Shown here one piece after another: positions 23,801-31,041 of a DNA stretch of 48,112 bases. The position numbers and the translations under genes were made by a program. Where the stretch lies: contig PLIC01000067.1 in NCBI GenBank assembly GCA_003139995.1, positions 36,784 through 84,895 of the forward strand, read 5' to 3'. This DNA comes from Candidatus Acidiflorens stordalenmirensis. Its GTDB lineage: Bacteria > Acidobacteriota > Terriglobia > Terriglobales > Acidobacteriaceae. A model generated the notes under the pieces. That model searched no databases, had not been told where the DNA came from, and was given only the letters and a program-made list of their open reading frames with translations. The first letter of the stretch is position 1. The number at the start of each line of letters is the position of its first letter.

Positions 23801-24277
23801 GCTCACCGTATGTGGACGTTTGGTCCAGCCATTCGAAGCGTCGCGGCGCGAAAGGAAGACGATGCTCTTACTGTCCGGCGTCCAGCCAATAACCTGGTTG
23901 AGCACACCCATGCGGTCGTTGAGTTGCTGCGGCTGTCCCTGGTAGAAGGTCAACTGCTTTGGTTGACCGCCCTCGGACGGCATGACATAGACGTTAAAGT
24001 TGCCATCGTACTGGCCCGTGAATGCCAGCCACTTTCCATCCGGCGAAAACTTCGGAAATAGTTCCCGCCCAGGATGCGAAGTGATGCGGCGGGCCGCGCC
24101 TCCCGAGCTTGACGCCAGCCATAGATCGCCACCATACATGAATGCAATTTTGTCTTTATATATGTCGGGGAAACGCAGCAAGCGGCCTTCTTGCGCTTCC
24201 TGCGCGGCCGTCAGGCAGGCACAGCCCAGAACTACAAAAATGACCACGAACGCGAAAAAACGTCGAGCAGAAATCAT
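20870..24277 (-). CDS. Tricorn-like S41 family protease
   Basis: 1135 residues, ATG preceded by GAGGA. An N-terminal hydrophobic segment (FFAFVVIFVVLGCACLTAAQ) marks export; the cysteines there could allow lipidation. Residues about 30-540 are TolB/WD40-like propeller repeats (RELFPKFSPDGKWLAFTGQY, SGHKGFMFQPAWSPDSSKIA). A charged linker rich in Lys, Glu and Pro follows (about 570-610). The C-terminal part holds the tricorn core with LSNSHTYVGGGD (the Ser-His pair), a PDZ-like domain (GVNVKEGDYLVAINGRTLRS) and the nucleophile segment NHYAASDGDFFSYFFKQYKL with RTWGGVRGI. Tricorn proteases cut peptides into short fragments. The protein is likely periplasmic. The stop codon lies inside a dispersed repeat. 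Confidence 0.9.
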   Translation of the reverse strand: MISARRFFAFVVIFVVLGCACLTAAQEAQEGRLLRFPDIYKDKIAFMYGGDLWLASSSGGAARRITSHPGRELFPKFSPDGKWLAFTGQYDGNFNVYVMPSEGGQPKQLTFYQGQPQQLNDRMGVLNQVIGWTPDSKSIVFLSRRDASNGWTKRPHTVSIEGGLPQPMAMDEGGLLSFSADGTKVAYNRIFRNFRQWKRYTGGLAQDITIYDIKNNVVDQVVPHTDYTDTFPMWHGNTIYFTSDRGPEHRLNLYSYDQDSKQVEQLTKFDEFDVMWPSLGPDAIIFENGGYLYTFDLQTRQPKKLTIHVDGERDQAMKHWVSASRQITDFDIAPDGKRAVFAARGEVFTVPAKDGSIRNLTHSAGVREQHVAWSPNGQWIAYVSDRSGEDEIYIAPQDGLAAEEQITSGHKGFMFQPAWSPDSSKIAWADKDLKLWYIDIKEKKPIEVDRGKYGEITSYNWSPDSKWLAYDKSLESSYSVVYLYGLADRKITPVTSTLNNSYGALFDPDKRYLYFLSDRDYNEVLGNIDFEFANPKTTRVYMVTLTPDEPSPFPALSDEVKVKSEEPAAAAPAPESSKNVKQPPNKKEQKTEEKAAQTETKEPPKVFKIDLEGIQNRIVALTVPPAVIHGLDASKDAIYYSTAPIQGLSGPLAGETSAIHAYDLKEHKDKVLLDGADRFALSKDGSKLLYRAEGEGENRIGIIDAKPPDAPHKVGDGALNLSGMRVEVDPPQEWKEMFNEVWRQERDYFFEASMNGVDWQKTKDKYAQLLPYVADRYSLTYIMGEMIGELSNSHTYVGGGDFPDLHPVNVGLLGADSEADPASGMYRIKKIFTGENWDAHTRSPLTEPGVNVKEGDYLVAINGRTLRSPQTPDEMLVNTANEVVTLTVNAKPSADGARKVVVKPIADEYNLRELNMIETNRKKVDAASGGRIGYVYLPDMEDVGLNEFVKQYFPQIRKEGIVFDVRYNGGGFVDQVIFERLRRVLGGMESARNWEPNTIPDRVFHGYMVCVTNHYAASDGDFFSYFFKQYKLGPLIGERTWGGVRGIRGEMPLMDGGYITRPEFSLYGLDSKWLVENRGVQPDVVVDNPPDLVVKGQDPQLEKAVEILMEQIKANPNKLPAAPPDLPAYPAGPGI

Positions 24278-24387
24278 GAGAGATCCTCTTGGAAGATTTG
24301 GTTGCGGGAATGATTAGCGGAATGGGAACCATTTCGACAAGCGGATTGTACCAGCTTGCACGCTGCCGCTCGAACGTTAATTGTGTT

Positions 24388-26802
24388 TCAAGGGCCCTGC
24401 GTACTACCTGCCGCTCGCACCGCCTCCTGGCAATCGGTCGCGGCGATCAACACTTTGTCAAACGCTGTATCTGTGCGGAGTTTTGCAAGCAGGGGATCGG
24501 AAAGCAGATTCTCGTGCGCGCAATAGTTCTGTTGGACCGCGCTCTGCAGCAAATGGAGGGCCGCTTGTTTCTTGCCACAGTACGCGAAGATTGCTCCTTC
24601 GTAATACCACGTCTCCGGATCGGGATCGGTGGGTAGATTGGTTTCCGCTTCGCGCGCGATCCGGTCCAGGTCTTCGGCTGGCCGCAACTGCAGGCAAGAC
24701 TCCAGCAGATCGCGGTGATAGATCGGCGCGCTCGGCATGTGCTTCACGGCCTCGCGTGCTTCCGTAATCTTCCCCTCGCGCAGAAGAATGGATGGCATCG
24801 CATACGCCGCCCACTCCGAACCGGCGTCCAGACGGACAAAATCCACGGCCCGTTCGGTCTTACCCAACTCCATGAACGCCCACGCGCAGGAACGAAAAGT
24901 GTAGTTACCGGGATCGAGCGCCAGGGCAGTGTTGCATTCACTCGTCGATTGCTCCAGCATCCCGGCATAACGATAGACATAGCCCATCACGAAATGGGCG
25001 TGGGCACTCTCCGGACGGCGCTTGACCAGCGCCTGCGCCGCCTGGTATGCCTTGCCGAGTTCGCCTCGCTCAACCCGGTTGGTGATCACCTGTCCTGCGG
25101 CAACAATCCGATTCGGATCAAGCTCTATGGCGCGTTCGCACGCTTGGTTGGAGCGCTGGAACATCCGCTCGCCACCATCGGAATAGCTCGCGTCAAAGTA
25201 GCAACGCAAGCCCAGCTGTTCCCATGCAGGCGCGTAGGTAGGATCCACGGCGACCACATGCTCGAGAACCGCGATCGCATCCTTGTTCGGCCCCGCGTCA
25301 TGAGGCAACGCGAGGCTGTGCAGGTAGAGATCGTAGGCCTCCGCGTTTTTTGGGTGCGTGCCGGTATCGAGAAAATCGCCGGCCGCTCCGAGCGCCGGCA
25401 GTAACCCTTGACGTATCTGGGCGGCGATCTGTGCTTGCAATGCGATCAGGTCCTGAGCGGGCGCCGTCACGTTCGTCTGCCACAAAAGACGGTCGCCCTC
25501 CACCTGGATCGCTTCGAGCGTAATCAGAAGGCTGTCGCCTTGCTTCAGGAAGTGTCCAGTAAGAACGTTGGCGACGCGCGCTTCCCGGCCCGCCCGCTGC
25601 GGATCGACGTCGTTGCCGACAAACTTTCGCGTGATTGCGGATGGACGAACGTCAAGCGTCCGGGTGTAGGTGAGCGTGTTGGCGATTTCGTCGGCCAGCG
25701 CGAAGCGAAGAAACTCCACGCTGATGTCGCCATTCATATTCTGCAACGGCAGCACCGCAATGGTGTTCTTCGGCGCGCCACCCGCCATCTTACGCTGTTT
25801 GAGCCACCACGCTCCGACCGCGGCCAAAACGGTGAGCAACAGCGCGCTGACTCCCAGCAGAAGATATGTAGAAAATTTGCTCGAGGACGACTGAAACGTA
25901 CTCGTGGCCAGCCGATACGGCAAGGCTGGCCGCCGCGCCCCGGTCTTGGTTAACCCCGTTTCCGTTTCCTTCCTCAACGACTGGAGATCGCCCTTCATCG
26001 CCAGCGCGTTCGGATAGCGATGTCCCCGGTCTTTTTCCATGGCCCGGCCAATGATGCCTTCCAGATCCGGGGGGAGCCCGGGGTTGAGACGACGAGGAGA
26101 AACCGGCTTCTGGTTCAGGACCGCGTCCAGCGTGGTAATCACGTTGCCAGTAGCAAAAGGCTTCTTACCGGTCGCCATTTCGTAAAGCACGACTCCGAGC
26201 GAGAACAGATCGCTCCGCGGATCCAGTTCTTCGCCGCGCGCCTGCTCCGGAGACATGTAAACCGCAGTTCCCGGAATCACGCCCACCGCGGTCATCGAGT
26301 CTTCCATCGCGGCCTCGCTCGATCCCGGTTCGCGCGCCGACTTGGCCAATCCGAAATCGAGGATTTTTGTCTGACCGTTCTGCCCCACAAAAATATTGGC
26401 CGGCTTGATGTCGCGATGAATGATCCCCTTGGTGTGCGAAGCCGCCAAAGCATCCGCCACCTGGATACCGATGTCGAGAATCTCTTCGACTTCCATCGGC
26501 TTTCCTCGTATCCGCTCCTTCAGGCTCACTCCTTCCAGCTTCTCCATCACAATGAAGGGATGCCCGCCGTTGTCTTCGATGTCGTGGATGGTGCATATGC
26601 CGGGATGGTTCAACTGGGAAGCGGCGCGGGCTTCGCGCACGAACCGGTCGAGCGACTTGCGGTCGTGGACCATCTCCTCGGGAATGAACTTGAGGGCGAC
26701 GTGACGGGCCAGGCGTGTGTCTTCCGCCTCATACACTACGCCCATGCCACCACCACCAAGCTTTCCCAGGATGTGATAGTGGGAGACTGTCTGGCCGATC
26801 AT
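24388..26802 (-). CDS. Membrane-anchored Ser/Thr protein kinase with TPR sensor domain
   Basis: 804 residues. The kinase domain (about 8-275) is complete: glycine loop [11 protein letters not shown], Lys38 in VALKFIP, Glu57 in FVREARAAS, the catalytic loop HRDIKPANI (about 129-137), DFG at 149-151, and [10 protein letters not shown]. One membrane helix follows at about 317-337 ([20 protein letters not shown]). The outer part has a domain starting [20 protein letters not shown], like that in the winged-helix regulator upstream, then TPR repeats ([40 protein letters not shown]). This is the common PknB-type receptor layout of Acidobacteria. Substrates are unknown. It lies 110 bases upstream of the tricorn gene on the same strand. 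Confidence 0.92.
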   Translation of the reverse strand: MIGQTVSHYHILGKLGGGGMGVVYEAEDTRLARHVALKFIPEEMVHDRKSLDRFVREARAASQLNHPGICTIHDIEDNGGHPFIVMEKLEGVSLKERIRGKPMEVEEILDIGIQVADALAASHTKGIIHRDIKPANIFVGQNGQTKILDFGLAKSAREPGSSEAAMEDSMTAVGVIPGTAVYMSPEQARGEELDPRSDLFSLGVVLYEMATGKKPFATGNVITTLDAVLNQKPVSPRRLNPGLPPDLEGIIGRAMEKDRGHRYPNALAMKGDLQSLRKETETGLTKTGARRPALPYRLATSTFQSSSSKFSTYLLLGVSALLLTVLAAVGAWWLKQRKMAGGAPKNTIAVLPLQNMNGDISVEFLRFALADEIANTLTYTRTLDVRPSAITRKFVGNDVDPQRAGREARVANVLTGHFLKQGDSLLITLEAIQVEGDRLLWQTNVTAPAQDLIALQAQIAAQIRQGLLPALGAAGDFLDTGTHPKNAEAYDLYLHSLALPHDAGPNKDAIAVLEHVVAVDPTYAPAWEQLGLRCYFDASYSDGGERMFQRSNQACERAIELDPNRIVAAGQVITNRVERGELGKAYQAAQALVKRRPESAHAHFVMGYVYRYAGMLEQSTSECNTALALDPGNYTFRSCAWAFMELGKTERAVDFVRLDAGSEWAAYAMPSILLREGKITEAREAVKHMPSAPIYHRDLLESCLQLRPAEDLDRIAREAETNLPTDPDPETWYYEGAIFAYCGKKQAALHLLQSAVQQNYCAHENLLSDPLLAKLRTDTAFDKVLIAATDCQEAVRAAGSTQGP

Positions 26803-27190
26803 TCCGGAGGCCTCAATGCCGCCGCCGTAATGTTAGGCCGCTGGCGAAGCGCGGGTCAACCCGCTGGCGAAATAGAACCCCAACGTTCTTCGCAACCCTG
26901 TGCGCGGACGCATGAGAGCTTGCCTCGACCCGGTCGCTGGGCGTAGGCTTTCCTTGCCTGAGGTGGGCTTCTAAATCCGGCGCCAGCCTGCTAAAGCACC
27001 TAGCTCCGTTTGCCGATTCTTCAAGACGTATCTCCGGATACACGGGGCCAGTCTATTGCCAGCTCTCCTCAAGCGACCCCTCTGCCTTATGATGGTTGGT
27101 TCAAGTTGGATGGGTTATTGACCTGCCACAGGGGTGTGAATGGGCGGAGGTTTGCTGTCTGGCGCAGCGGAGGTCGGAGGCTCAAGACTT
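26803..27190. other. Divergent promoter region of the kinase and cyclase genes
   Basis: 388 bases without a gene. It contains a hairpin GCGGGTCAACCCGC near 26861, which could act as an operator or terminator fragment, and CAGCCTGCTAAA at 26988-26999, which matches the right end of the dispersed TIR element but has no partner. No clear -35/-10 pair was found. Confidence 0.35.
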
Positions 27191-28144
27191 ATGCAGTCCT
27201 TGGTTGTCGATGATTCCGCTGTCTACCGCAAATTGATCGGCGATCATTTGCGAAGCTGGGATTTTGGTGTCATCCTCGCGGAGAGCGGCTCCGAGGCTTG
27301 GCGAATCCTGGAGCAGCCGGATGCTCCCAAGCTCGTTCTGCTCGATTGGGTGCTGCCCGATTTAGATGGCATTGAGCTTTGCCAACGCATCCGCCAAGTT
27401 GGATCGTCCGGTCCATATGTCTACGTCATCCTGCTGACCAGCAAAGAGGGCCGCCATAACATGCTCGAGGCCATGCAAGCAGGAGCCGACGACTATCTGG
27501 CCAAGCCCTTTGATGAGCTGGAATTAAAGGCGCGCCTGTTGGTCGGCAAGCGGATTCTTGACCTGCAGGACGAACTGGTTTCCGCCCGCGAGTCCATGCG
27601 CCACGCCGCCACCCACGACAGCCTTACCGGATTGCTGAATCGCGGAGAGATTCTCAACATGCTTCAGCGAGAATTGGAGCGCGCGCGCCGCGATCGCAAG
27701 CCCGTGGGAGTGGTTCTTGGCGACATCGACCATTTCAAGAACGTGAACGACTCCCTCGGCCATCTTTTTGGCGATGAGGCGCTCCGCGAAATCGGCCGGC
27801 GGCTGCGCAGCCAACTCCGCGTCTACGACGGTGTTGGCCGGTATGGCGGAGAAGAATTTCTTATGGTTCTGCCCAACTGCGATTTGCCTACCGCCCTGTC
27901 GCGCGCGAATGAGCTGCGCAACATCGTTGCCAATACACCCGTGTTTTGTTCCGGCGCGGAGAGACCCATCACCATGAGTATGGGAGTCGCCGTCTCTGAT
28001 CGCGATGGAAAAAACGAAGTGGAAATGTTGTTGAATCAGGCTGACGCCGGCCTTTATGTGGCCAAGGAGAAAGGCCGGAACCGAACCGAGCACCTCACCC
28101 GTACGGCCAAGAAAACGGCGACTGGGCGCGCCCGCAAAAGCTAG
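27191..28144 (+). CDS. Response regulator diguanylate cyclase (REC-GGDEF)
   Basis: 317 residues from ATG 27191, with GGAGG upstream; an ATG at 27140 would add 17 residues without homology. The receiver domain (1-120) has the acid pair VVDDS (D7, D8), phospho-acceptor Asp52 in LVLLDWVLPDLDG and Lys105 in KPFDE. The GGDEF domain (about 135-300) has the signature GRYGGEEF (GGEEF at 219-223) and an RxxD inhibitory site (R210-D213) five residues before it, so it should make cyclic di-GMP and be product-inhibited. GDIDHFKNVNDSLGH carries the metal-binding Asp. A partner histidine kinase is not adjacent. Confidence 0.93.
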   Translation: MQSLVVDDSAVYRKLIGDHLRSWDFGVILAESGSEAWRILEQPDAPKLVLLDWVLPDLDGIELCQRIRQVGSSGPYVYVILLTSKEGRHNMLEAMQAGADDYLAKPFDELELKARLLVGKRILDLQDELVSARESMRHAATHDSLTGLLNRGEILNMLQRELERARRDRKPVGVVLGDIDHFKNVNDSLGHLFGDEALREIGRRLRSQLRVYDGVGRYGGEEFLMVLPNCDLPTALSRANELRNIVANTPVFCSGAERPITMSMGVAVSDRDGKNEVEMLLNQADAGLYVAKEKGRNRTEHLTRTAKKTATGRARKS

Positions 28145-28250
28145 AAAATCGGTACTCCACCGGCCAGATTGGGTACCGCGATAGTGGCAGCCTTTTCTGG
28201 AGGACGTAAGTTCCGCCCAGCGTCCGAACTGGCTGCAAGCCATTGCCCCC

Positions 28251-29345
28251 TTGTTCCCCGACCTTCCAACCCGCATCAAGCGGTGCGCGCGCGACACCGG
28301 ATTCGATCTCTGCGGCATTGCTCCAGTCCGCGACTTCGGCGAGTTGCGCGTCTTTCCCCCATGGATCGCGCATGGGAAACACGGCGAAATGAAATATATG
28401 CAGGCGCGCGATGAGACCGGAGAACTCAAGCGCGCATCGCTGGCCCGGGTCGCTCCCTGGGCGCGCAGTGTGGTCGTGTGCGCCATCAACTACAACACCG
28501 CGCATCCGTACTCGACCCAGGCACAGACGCAAGAGACAAGCCGCGGCTGGATTTCGCGCTACGCCTGGTCCCGTGAGGATTACCACGACGCCGTAATGCG
28601 CCGCCTGCAAAAAATCGAAGACGAGTTGCGCCGACTACTCGACGCGACTGGCAACAGGCCGCTGGCAACCGGCAACTGTCTCCAGCTGCGTTCCTATGTC
28701 GACACCGGCCCGCTCATCGAGCGCGTGTACGCCAAATACGCCGGCATTGGGTGGATCGGCAAGAACACTTGCATCATCAACCAGCAGCTTGGATCGTGGC
28801 TGTTTCTGGGCGTCATCCTTACCTCACTTGAGCTAACGGCCGGCCTTCCTGCGCCGGACCGTTGCGGGACTTGCACGCGCTGCATCACCGCCTGTCCAAC
28901 GCGGGCGATCGTTGCGCCAGGCAAACTCGACGCCCGGCTGTGCATCTCCTATCTGACTATTGAAAAGCGGGGCGAGATTCCGAACGAGTTGCGCTCGGGC
29001 ATGGGGCGGCACGTCTTCGGATGCGACATCTGTCAGGACGTTTGCCCGTGGAACCGCAAGGCGCCGGCGACGTCCGCAGCGGAGTTCGAACCGCGGGAAG
29101 TGCTGGTTAATCCCGCTCTTGATTGGTTAGCCGAAATGCGACAAGAAGAATTCCGGGTAGTGTTTCGCGGATCTCCCGTCCAGCGCGCAAAGCTTTCCGG
29201 CCTGCGGCGCAATGCGGTGATTGCAATGGGAAACAGCGGCGATAAAAAATTCGTGCCGACGCTGAAGAAACTCTGCGAGGATTCGGACCCCGTGGTCGCG
29301 GAACACGCGCGCTGGGCGCTGGCGAGACTCAGTCAAGAATCCTAA
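28251..29345 (+). CDS. queG: Epoxyqueuosine reductase
   Basis: 364 residues from TTG 28251; the frame is open further upstream but offers no better start after the GGAGG at 28199, so the N-terminus is uncertain. Family motifs: FDLCGIAPV, the YVDTGPLIERVYAKYAGIGW core, two [4Fe-4S] motifs CGTCTRCITACP and CDICQDVCPWN, and a C-terminal HEAT-like repeat (PVVAEHARWALARL). The enzyme uses cobalamin and iron-sulfur clusters to reduce epoxyqueuosine to queuosine in the wobble position of tRNAs for Tyr, His, Asn and Asp. A short repeat-encoded insertion, ATGNRPLATGNCLQL, lies between KIEDELRRLLD and RSYVDTGP. Confidence 0.93.
   Translation: MFPDLPTRIKRCARDTGFDLCGIAPVRDFGELRVFPPWIAHGKHGEMKYMQARDETGELKRASLARVAPWARSVVVCAINYNTAHPYSTQAQTQETSRGWISRYAWSREDYHDAVMRRLQKIEDELRRLLDATGNRPLATGNCLQLRSYVDTGPLIERVYAKYAGIGWIGKNTCIINQQLGSWLFLGVILTSLELTAGLPAPDRCGTCTRCITACPTRAIVAPGKLDARLCISYLTIEKRGEIPNELRSGMGRHVFGCDICQDVCPWNRKAPATSAAEFEPREVLVNPALDWLAEMRQEEFRVVFRGSPVQRAKLSGLRRNAVIAMGNSGDKKFVPTLKKLCEDSDPVVAEHARWALARLSQES
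28643..28678. repeat. Heptamer-repeat tract inside queG
   Basis: Read on the minus strand the tract divides into 7-base units AGTTGCC, GGTTGCC, AGCGGCC, TGTTGCC, AGTCGCG. It adds a near-repeated peptide (ATGNRPLATGN) to QueG, at a place where other family members have a shorter loop. Confidence 0.55.
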
Positions 29346-29380
29346 ACCGTACCCAGCGCCCAGTACTCAGTAAGACCAGC

Positions 29381-29527
29381 TAACAGGCTGCAGAAAAACT
29401 CGATGTTGCAATTGATTTTGGGTGGCGCAGCGCTTCAGCGCTGCGGTACTTGCATTATTTTGACTGCGGCTTCAGCCGCTGACGTCACACTTTACAGTCC
29501 GCAGCGAGTTTCTTAGCAGCCTGCTAA
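29381..29527. repeat. Dispersed TIR element, copy D
   Basis: Left end TAACAGGCTGCAGAAAAACT, right end GCGAGTTTCTTAGCAGCCTG then CTAA. Internal palindromes GCAGCGCTTCAGCGCTGC and GCGGCTTCAGCCGC are perfect. The middle differs from copies A and C, so this is a second subtype. Confidence 0.75.
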
Positions 29528-29620
29528 AGGCCGCGGAAGCTATTTTGTTTCGTATCAGGGTATCGCTTTAGCGATCCCGAGGAATTTCCAAAATAGACGC
29601 CCCTTTAGGGGCTGCATAGG
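29522..29620. repeat. Dispersed TIR element, copy E, next to copy D
   Basis: It follows directly on copy D, sharing TGCTAA, and holds TTTCGTATCAGGGTATCGCT, ATCGCTTTAGCGAT and GCCCCTTTAGGGGC, as in copies A to C. Its right edge abuts AGGAGG, the ribosome site of the SDR gene. Confidence 0.65.
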
Positions 29621-29628
29621 AGGACCCC

Positions 29629-30495
29629 ATGTTCCAGAAAGATCTGCTTCACAACAAGCGCATCCTCATCACCGGCGGCGGCACCGGCTTGGGCAAAGCT
29701 ACAGCCCAGCGGTTTCTGGAACTCGGCGCGGAAGTTTATGTCTGCGGGCGGCGGCAGGAAGTTCTCGCGGCGACCGGGCAGGAGCTGCGCGAGCGCATGG
29801 GCGGCAAAATCCACTCCCGTCCCTGCGATGTGTGCGACGCAGCGGCTGTCGAAGATATGATCGAATTCATCTGGGCCGAAGGTCCGCTCGATGTGCTCAT
29901 GAACAATGCGGCCGGAAATTTCCTGGCGCGCACGGAACAACTTTCGCTGGGAGCGTTTCAGTCGGTGATTGGCATTGTCCTGATGGGCACGCTGCACACG
30001 ACGATGGCTTGCGGACGGCGCTGGCTTGCGGCGGGGCGCGGAGGCGTGGTGCTGAACGTGACCACCACCTACACCACGACGGGGTCGGCGTATGTAGTGC
30101 CATCGGCGGTGGCGAAGGCCGGCGTGCAGGCGCTGACACGAAGCCTGGCCGTCGAGTGGGGCAATCGCGGAATTCGGATGAACGCGATCGCGCCAGGGCC
30201 GATTCCGACCGAGGGTGCGTTCTCCCGTCTGCTGCCGCGTCCGGAACTGGAGGAGGCGGCGAAGAAACGAAATCCTCTGGGACGATTTGGAACGATGGAG
30301 GAGTTTGCCAACCTGGCCGCATTTTTGATTAGCGATGGCGCAGGGTATGTAAATGGAGAAGTCGTGACCATGGATGGCGGCGAGTGGCTGCAAGGGGCGG
30401 GCGAGTTCACGGCCCTGGGACGGGAGCTGACGGAGAAGGAGTGGGAGATGATGAAACCGAAACAAACACCAAAGAAGAGTGCGCCGAAAACGTAA
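29629..30495 (+). CDS. SDR-family 2,4-dienoyl-CoA reductase-like oxidoreductase
   Basis: 288 residues, ATG with AGGAGG eight bases upstream. The NADP(H) loop is TGGGTGLGKA (about 16-25), with CGRRQE downstream and NNAAGNFL. The active-site region is not the usual YxxxK: Ser stands in the Tyr position (VVPSAVAKAG) and a Tyr lies earlier in NVTTTYTTTGSA. This arrangement matches mitochondrial DECR1-type 2,4-dienoyl-CoA reductases, as do PGPIPTEGAFSRL and GRFGTMEEFANLAAFL. The likely role is reduction of 2,4-dienoyl-CoA during breakdown of unsaturated fatty acids. It stands alone, without other beta-oxidation genes. Confidence 0.85.
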   Translation: MFQKDLLHNKRILITGGGTGLGKATAQRFLELGAEVYVCGRRQEVLAATGQELRERMGGKIHSRPCDVCDAAAVEDMIEFIWAEGPLDVLMNNAAGNFLARTEQLSLGAFQSVIGIVLMGTLHTTMACGRRWLAAGRGGVVLNVTTTYTTTGSAYVVPSAVAKAGVQALTRSLAVEWGNRGIRMNAIAPGPIPTEGAFSRLLPRPELEEAAKKRNPLGRFGTMEEFANLAAFLISDGAGYVNGEVVTMDGGEWLQGAGEFTALGRELTEKEWEMMKPKQTPKKSAPKT

Positions 30496-30544
30496 CGCAG
30501 GGACAATATGCCGCGGGCTTGTAGGATGGGATCAAATACTCTGC

Positions 30545-30587
30545 AAAAACGAAAGCGCCCGGACTCCGCTTAGAGTCACCGGACGCT
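30545..30587 (-). terminator. Rho-independent terminator downstream of tRNA-Arg
   Basis: On the minus strand AGCGTCCGGTGACTC pairs with GAGTCCGGGCGCT around TAAGC (one bulge of two bases), followed by TTCGTTTTTG. It lies about 100 bases after the tRNA 3' end. Confidence 0.7.
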
Positions 30588-30685
30588 CGTCGAACAGCCC
30601 TCCCCCGAAGTCTGCTCACCACCTACTCTACGTTCTGACCGTCGCCGGGGGAATAGCACGAAGGGGGGAGTCCTATAGCACAATC

Positions 30686-30762
30686 TGGTAGGCCCGGCAG
30701 GAATCGAACCTGCAACCCTCGGATTAGAAATCCGATGCTCTTTCCATTTGAGCTACGGGCCC
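30686..30762 (-). tRNA. tRNA-Arg (anticodon UCU)
   Basis: The minus strand folds into a standard cloverleaf: acceptor GGGCCCG with CGGGCCT (G-U at the first pair), D arm GCTCAAATGGAAAGAGC, anticodon stem CGGAT/ATCCG around TTTCTAA with anticodon TCT, and T arm GCAGG-TTCGATT-CCTGC. The discriminator A is followed by an encoded CCA (30686-30688). It reads AGA and probably AGG codons, which should be rare in this genome. Confidence 0.97.
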
Positions 30763-30788
30763 TCGCCAAAACGGGATTCTGTCTACCG

Positions 30789-30841
30789 ATTATAGGGGAA
30801 GTGCGCGGAGCGTAGGTTGTAGAGAGTGATCCGGCGCGCAG
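30789..30841 (-). promoter_or_regulatory. tRNA-Arg promoter with a 28-bp block shared with 32793-32820
   Basis: TATAAT on the minus strand (30794-30789) would start transcription about 20 bases before the tRNA. No consensus -35 box is seen. The block at 30814-30841, which contains GGATCACTCTCTACAACCT on the minus strand, is identical in all 28 positions to the one before the membrane-protein gene. Confidence 0.7.
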
Positions 30842-30860
30842 ATTCCGGCTTGACCCGGCT

Positions 30861-31008
30861 TAACAGGCTGCGGAAAAACTTTGATTCGAGCGGGTCTTGG
30901 GAAGGGCATGCGTTTGCTCCTGCCGTTGAGTCGTTGAAAATGTCTCCGCGCTTCAGCGCCCGAGGTGTGCTTCTCGCGCACTGGGCGAGTTTTTCCGCAG
31001 CCTGCTAA
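30861..31008. repeat. Dispersed TIR element, copy F (best ends)
   Basis: Left end TTAACAGGCTGCGGAAAAAC, right end GAGTTTTTCCGCAGCCTGCT followed by AA: the two ends are near-perfect inverted repeats of about 20 bases. The core includes CGCGCTTCAGCGC. No open frame of note lies inside. Confidence 0.85.
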
Positions 31009-31041
31009 TCCGTGCCCTCGCTCCGGATCGAATCATTGCCC

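Noticed and set aside
26988-26999. Isolated right end of the TIR element (CAGCCTGCTAAA)
   Set aside because: Only 12 bases match and no left end or core is present, so it is not listed as a copy.
27524-28489. 321-codon open frame on the minus strand opposite the diguanylate cyclase and queG
   Set aside because: Spans two well-supported genes and has no family signature.
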